From positions 41,254 to 105,253 of the forward strand of contig NZ_JAFCKS010000013.1 of NCBI RefSeq assembly GCF_018129995.1: DNA of 64,000 nucleotides, written 5' to 3'. This stretch comes from Bradyrhizobium sp. SZCCT0153. GTDB taxonomy: Bacteria; Pseudomonadota; Alphaproteobacteria; Rhizobiales; Xanthobacteraceae. Below, one piece after another: positions 60,859-64,000 of this stretch; within the stretch, counting starts at the first letter, position 1; each line of letters opens with the position of its first letter. Made by a program: the position numbers and the translations under genes. The notes under the pieces were generated by a model. That model saw only the letters and a program-made list of their open reading frames with translations. It did not search any database and was not told the origin of the DNA.

Positions 60859-61707
60859 ATGGAAGTCGTACTGCTCGGCACCGGCGGGCCGCGCCCGGAC
60901 CCGCGCCGCATGGCGACCACCACGCTGATCAGGCTCGGCGAGGAGAACTTCCTGTTCGACGCAGGCCGTGGCGTCATGCTGCAACTCGGCAAGGCCGGCG
61001 TGCCGCTCGGCGCCGTCAACACGGTCTTTCTCACCCATCACCATTTCGACCATATCGGCGACCTCTACGATGTGATGCTGAATTCATGGATGCACGGGCG
61101 CAAGGACGAGCTGCGCATCTATGGGCCGCCGGACACCGAACGTCTGGTCAACACGCTGATCACGCAGGTCTACGACAAGGACATCACCTGGCGCGACAAG
61201 GGCGAGCCGAGCTTCGGCGGCTGGAAGCCGGTCGTCGCGACGGACATCGTACCGGGCCCCGTTCTCGATACCGGGCGCTGGAAGATCAGCGCCGAGCTGG
61301 TGTCGCATGGGGACGGCCTCGACATGCCGCCCGCCTTTCTCCAGCGCTGGATGTGTCTCGGCTACCGCTTCGAGGCGGCGGGCAAGATCATCGCAATTTC
61401 CGGCGACACGGTCCCCTGCCCGGGCCTCGAGCGACTGGCGGAGGGAGCCGATTTGCTCGTCCAGTGCTGCTTCCTCGCCACGCCGGAGATCAACAACGAG
61501 CACCTCCGCCGCCTTGCGAAATTCACGATTGCCTGCGGCGATACGGTCGGCAAGGTCGCAGCCAAGGCCGGCGTGAAGAAGCTCGCGCTGACCCATCACC
61601 GGCCGCGCACCGACGATTCCATGTTGAATGCACTGCTCGCGGACGTCAGGCGGGACTATTCGGGTCCCGTCGTGCTCGGCGAGGACCTCACGCGGATCGA
61701 GGTTTGA
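60859..61707 (+). CDS. Metallo-beta-lactamase-fold hydrolase (RNase Z-like)
   Basis: 282 residues. The zinc-binding motif is THHHFDHIGD near residue 60, with further ligands in SHGDGLD, ISGDT and LTHHRPR near the end. The length and motif order fit RNase Z/arylsulfatase-like members of the superfamily. Possible roles are tRNA 3'-end processing or hydrolysis of small esters. GGAG lies ten bases before the ATG. Single gene, convergent with the aldose-epimerase-like gene. Confidence 0.87.
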   Translation: MEVVLLGTGGPRPDPRRMATTTLIRLGEENFLFDAGRGVMLQLGKAGVPLGAVNTVFLTHHHFDHIGDLYDVMLNSWMHGRKDELRIYGPPDTERLVNTLITQVYDKDITWRDKGEPSFGGWKPVVATDIVPGPVLDTGRWKISAELVSHGDGLDMPPAFLQRWMCLGYRFEAAGKIIAISGDTVPCPGLERLAEGADLLVQCCFLATPEINNEHLRRLAKFTIACGDTVGKVAAKAGVKKLALTHHRPRTDDSMLNALLADVRRDYSGPVVLGEDLTRIEV

Positions 61708-61727
61708 GAGCCATCAGGCGGCCGGCT

Positions 61728-62618
61728 TCAGGACGATCCGACCTCGATCCGGAACGACAATTGCTCTTCCGTTCCCGGCGCGATGTGCATCAGGCCCGGC
61801 TTGTCGCTGAACTCGCCATCGAAGCCGGCAGGACTGGCATAGCCGCGCCAGGGCTCGATGCAGAGGAACGGCGCGCCTGTCGGCCTCGACCAGACACCGA
61901 GCTCGCGAAAGCCGCGCCACGACATTGTCAGCCACGGCCCGCTGGACGCGCCCTGCCCCGCGGCATAGCGGACCGAACTGCTCGCGATCCGGTCGAAGAT
62001 GATTGCATCGTCGACGAACAGGGAAGCGGACAAGGGCAGCACGGTGCCGTCGACCGGGCTCGGCTCCGCTGCCGGACGCAGCAAGCCGCCATCGAGACGG
62101 CGGACGGGGGATGGCTCTGCGTTCGCGAAGGTCAGCGCGTAACTCTCCTTCGCCACTCCCGGTCGGAGCGGCCAGTTGAAAGCGGGATGGCCGCCGAGCG
62201 AGGCCGGCAACGTTTCGTTGCCGGTGTTCGCGATCGTGAGCGAAAGATCGAGACCGAATTCGTCGAGCACATAGGTCGCCGTCAGGCGAAACGCGAAGGG
62301 GTAGAGCGCACGTGTCGTCTCGCTGTCTTCGAGCACGAGGGCACAGCGACTCTCGCCGCGTTCCGACCACGCAAAGCGGCTGTCCCGCGCGAATCCGTGC
62401 TGGGTCATCCGGTACGTCCTGCCCCGGTGCCGCAATTCGTCTTTGGCGAGACGCCCGACGATCGGAAACAGCAGCGGCGCATGGCGCGGCCAGGCCGGCT
62501 CCGCCTGCCAGACGAATTCGACGCTGTCCTTGTGCTTGAGCGAGCACATCTCGGCGCCGTGCGCCTTGATGGTCGCGGTGAGAGCGCCGCTGCGGATCGT
62601 GTGCGTGTCGTCGGTCAT
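61728..62618 (-). CDS. Aldose 1-epimerase-like protein
   Basis: 296 residues of the galactose mutarotase superfamily (AEMCSLKHKDSVEFVWQAEP, RMTQHGFARDSRFAWSERGE, LGGHPAFNWPL). Conserved His residues in MTQHGFAR and GGHPAFN and the Glu in CIEPWRG are placed as in YeaD-type epimerases. It probably interconverts anomers of hexoses or hexose 6-phosphates. GAGGACGG lies upstream of the ATG at 62618. The next gene on the same strand is UDP-glucose dehydrogenase. Confidence 0.86.
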   Translation of the reverse strand: MTDDTHTIRSGALTATIKAHGAEMCSLKHKDSVEFVWQAEPAWPRHAPLLFPIVGRLAKDELRHRGRTYRMTQHGFARDSRFAWSERGESRCALVLEDSETTRALYPFAFRLTATYVLDEFGLDLSLTIANTGNETLPASLGGHPAFNWPLRPGVAKESYALTFANAEPSPVRRLDGGLLRPAAEPSPVDGTVLPLSASLFVDDAIIFDRIASSSVRYAAGQGASSGPWLTMSWRGFRELGVWSRPTGAPFLCIEPWRGYASPAGFDGEFSDKPGLMHIAPGTEEQLSFRIEVGSS

Positions 62619-62775
62619 GACCGTCCTCATCGCGAAAGTCGAGGTGGCGGGCGAAGCGCCGCTGCCTCGTGCGAGCAGACCATAAGTATTGGAGGATGTT
62701 TTGCCCGCCCCGGTATGGGCGAAGCGAAGCTCAGCTTCGCATCGCCGTGCCAGGTCCGCCTGCCAGGCTTCCTCG

Positions 62776-64000
62776 TCAGGCTTGGGACGACCGTCCGACG
62801 CTCTCATAGACGAACCCAGCCGCAGCCATCTCTTCGGGACGGTAGATGTTGCGGAGATCCACGACGACGGGCTGGATCATGGTCGCCTTCAGCCGGTCGA
62901 GATCGAGCGCACGGAACTGCACCCATTCGGTGACGATGACGATCGCGTCGGCGCCTTGCGCGCAGGAATAGGCGTCCTCGCAATAGGTGATGCTGGGCAG
63001 CTCGCCCTTGGCCTGCTCCATGCCGACGGGGTCGAACGCCTTCACCTTCGCCCCCATGTCGATCAGGCCGGTGACGAGCGGGATCGACGGCGCGTCGCGC
63101 ATGTCGTCGGTGTCGGGCTTGAAGGTGAGCCCGAGCACGGCGATGGTCTTGCCGCGCAAGCTACCGCCGAGCGCCTGGCTCACTTTCCGCGCCATCGCGC
63201 GCTTGCGGTTCTCGTTGACCGCCAGCACGGATTCGACGATGCGCAAGGAGACGTCATAGTCCTGCGCGATCTTGATCAGCGCCTTGGTGTCCTTGGGAAA
63301 GCAGGAACCGCCGAAGCCGGGGCCGGCATGCAGGAATTTGGTGCCGATGCGGTTGTCCAGGCCAATGCCGCGCGCGACCTCCTGCACGTTGGCACCGACT
63401 TTTTCGGAGAGGTCGGCGATCTCGTTGATGAAGGTGATCTTGGTCGCGAGGAACGCGTTGGCGGCGTATTTGATCATCTCCGCGGTGCGGCGTTCGGTGA
63501 ACATCAGCGGCGCCTGGTTCAGCGACAGCGGGCGGTAGATGTCGCCCATCACCTTGCGGCCGCGCTCGTCGGAGGTGCCGACGACGACGCGATCGGGAAA
63601 CTTGAAGTCGCGGATCGCCGCGCCCTCGCGCAGGAATTCGGGGTTCGAGGCGACGACGACATCCGCCTTCGGATTGGTCTCGCGGATGATGCGCTCGACC
63701 TCGTCGCCGGTGCCCACAGGCACGGTCGACTTCGTCACCACCACGGTGAAGCCGGACAGCGACTGCGCGATCTCTTTCGCAGCGGCATAGACATAGGACA
63801 GATCGGCATGACCATCGCCGCGGCGCGAGGGCGTGCCGACCGCGATGAACACGGCATCGGCATCCGCAACCGGCTTCGACAGATCGGTGGTGAAGTCGAG
63901 CCGCTTGGCCTTCACATTGGTTACGACCAATTCGTCAAGGCCGGGCTCGTAGATCGGGATCTCGCCGCGATGAAGCGCTGCAATCTTCTTCTCGTCCTTG
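62776..64000 (-). CDS. ugd: UDP-glucose 6-dehydrogenase, N-terminus cut by window edge
   Basis: The visible 407 codons run from KDEKKIAALHRGEIPIYEPG (right edge) to the stop at 62776. The enzyme oxidises UDP-glucose to UDP-glucuronate for exopolysaccharide and lipopolysaccharide. The catalytic cysteine is in GPGFGGSCFPKDTKALI, the NAD and sugar domains are complete except for the first 30 or so residues (dinucleotide fold), which lie beyond 64000. Other signatures: AVGTPSRRGDGHADLSYVYA, NPEFLREGAAIRDF, LGLTFKPDTDDMRDAPS. The frame is open to the edge with no frameshift. Confidence 0.93.
   Translation of the reverse strand, partial: KDEKKIAALHRGEIPIYEPGLDELVVTNVKAKRLDFTTDLSKPVADADAVFIAVGTPSRRGDGHADLSYVYAAAKEIAQSLSGFTVVVTKSTVPVGTGDEVERIIRETNPKADVVVASNPEFLREGAAIRDFKFPDRVVVGTSDERGRKVMGDIYRPLSLNQAPLMFTERRTAEMIKYAANAFLATKITFINEIADLSEKVGANVQEVARGIGLDNRIGTKFLHAGPGFGGSCFPKDTKALIKIAQDYDVSLRIVESVLAVNENRKRAMARKVSQALGGSLRGKTIAVLGLTFKPDTDDMRDAPSIPLVTGLIDMGAKVKAFDPVGMEQAKGELPSITYCEDAYSCAQGADAIVIVTEWVQFRALDLDRLKATMIQPVVVDLRNIYRPEEMAAAGFVYESVGRSSQA

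Overview
The window looks like chromosomal DNA of a Bradyrhizobium-type alphaproteobacterium. This is an inference from the high GC content, the gene families (GlpSTPQ glycerol uptake, FadE/thiolase/FadJ cluster, GcrA-like protein, TrhO, SlyX, Bug-type binding protein) and regulatory motifs of EcfG and FixK type. I see no rRNA, tRNA, CRISPR array, prophage or insertion sequence. The density of well-formed genes is high and most are arranged in short, tightly coupled operons.

Layout. 1-7.6 kb: a glycerol/glycerol-3-phosphate locus on the minus strand (HAD phosphatase, DeoR-type GlpR, GlpD, the two ABC ATPases GlpS and GlpT, permeases GlpP and GlpQ; GlpQ runs off the left edge). A Phd/VapC toxin-antitoxin pair sits on the opposite strand between glpR and glpD. 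7.7-15.7 kb: an NTF2-fold secreted protein, a small stress-type gene, then a fatty-acid beta-oxidation operon (acyl-CoA dehydrogenase, thiolase, bifunctional hydratase/dehydrogenase, thioesterase) and a flavin reductase. 15.8-22.4 kb: an RND efflux operon ending in its own TetR gene, and an MFS transporter. 22.5-25.8 kb: two decayed genes (a DUF2809 remnant and a frameshifted 81-codon gene), a YcaQ/AlkX-type DNA glycosylase, a methionine-rich exported peptide and an OmpA-type protein. 25.9-29.1 kb: a PMT-type glycosyltransferase divergent from a FecR-domain protein and a beta-barrel protein with a Pro/Ser/Thr linker. 29.3-34.6 kb: VOC and cupin proteins, CsbD, FKBP isomerase, gamma-glutamyltransferase, TrhO and SlyX. 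34.6-44 kb: Cache-PAS-GGDEF protein, hemE, a Bug/dienelactone hydrolase/LysR catabolic unit, hemC and a GMC oxidoreductase. 44-51.3 kb: an accessory stretch of small genes (DoxX, GcrA-like, dodecin, TetR/NTF2 pair, DUF1254, unknown exported protein) with long gaps. 51.5-64 kb: GGDEF-EAL protein, a VanA/GntR/VanB-type demethylase operon, phosphoglucomutase, an alpha/beta hydrolase, an orphan response regulator, an MBL hydrolase, an aldose-1-epimerase-like protein and UDP-glucose dehydrogenase (cut by the right edge).

How genes work together. The glp genes form a complete import-and-oxidation route under a local repressor. The fad genes form a beta-oxidation module. vanA-gntR-vanB is a self-regulated Rieske oxygenase system. 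Three small genes share an EcfG-like promoter pattern (GGAAC-N16-[C/G]GTT), and two divergent genes near 50 kb each carry a FixK/FNR-type box at nearly the same distance from their starts, so both the general stress response and the low-oxygen response appear to reach into this region.

No single, clearly new multi-gene system stands out. The strongest leads are the asymmetric GlpS/GlpT ATPase pair, the paired FixK boxes, the shared EcfG-like promoters, and the PMT transferase next to a Pro/Ser/Thr-linker surface protein.
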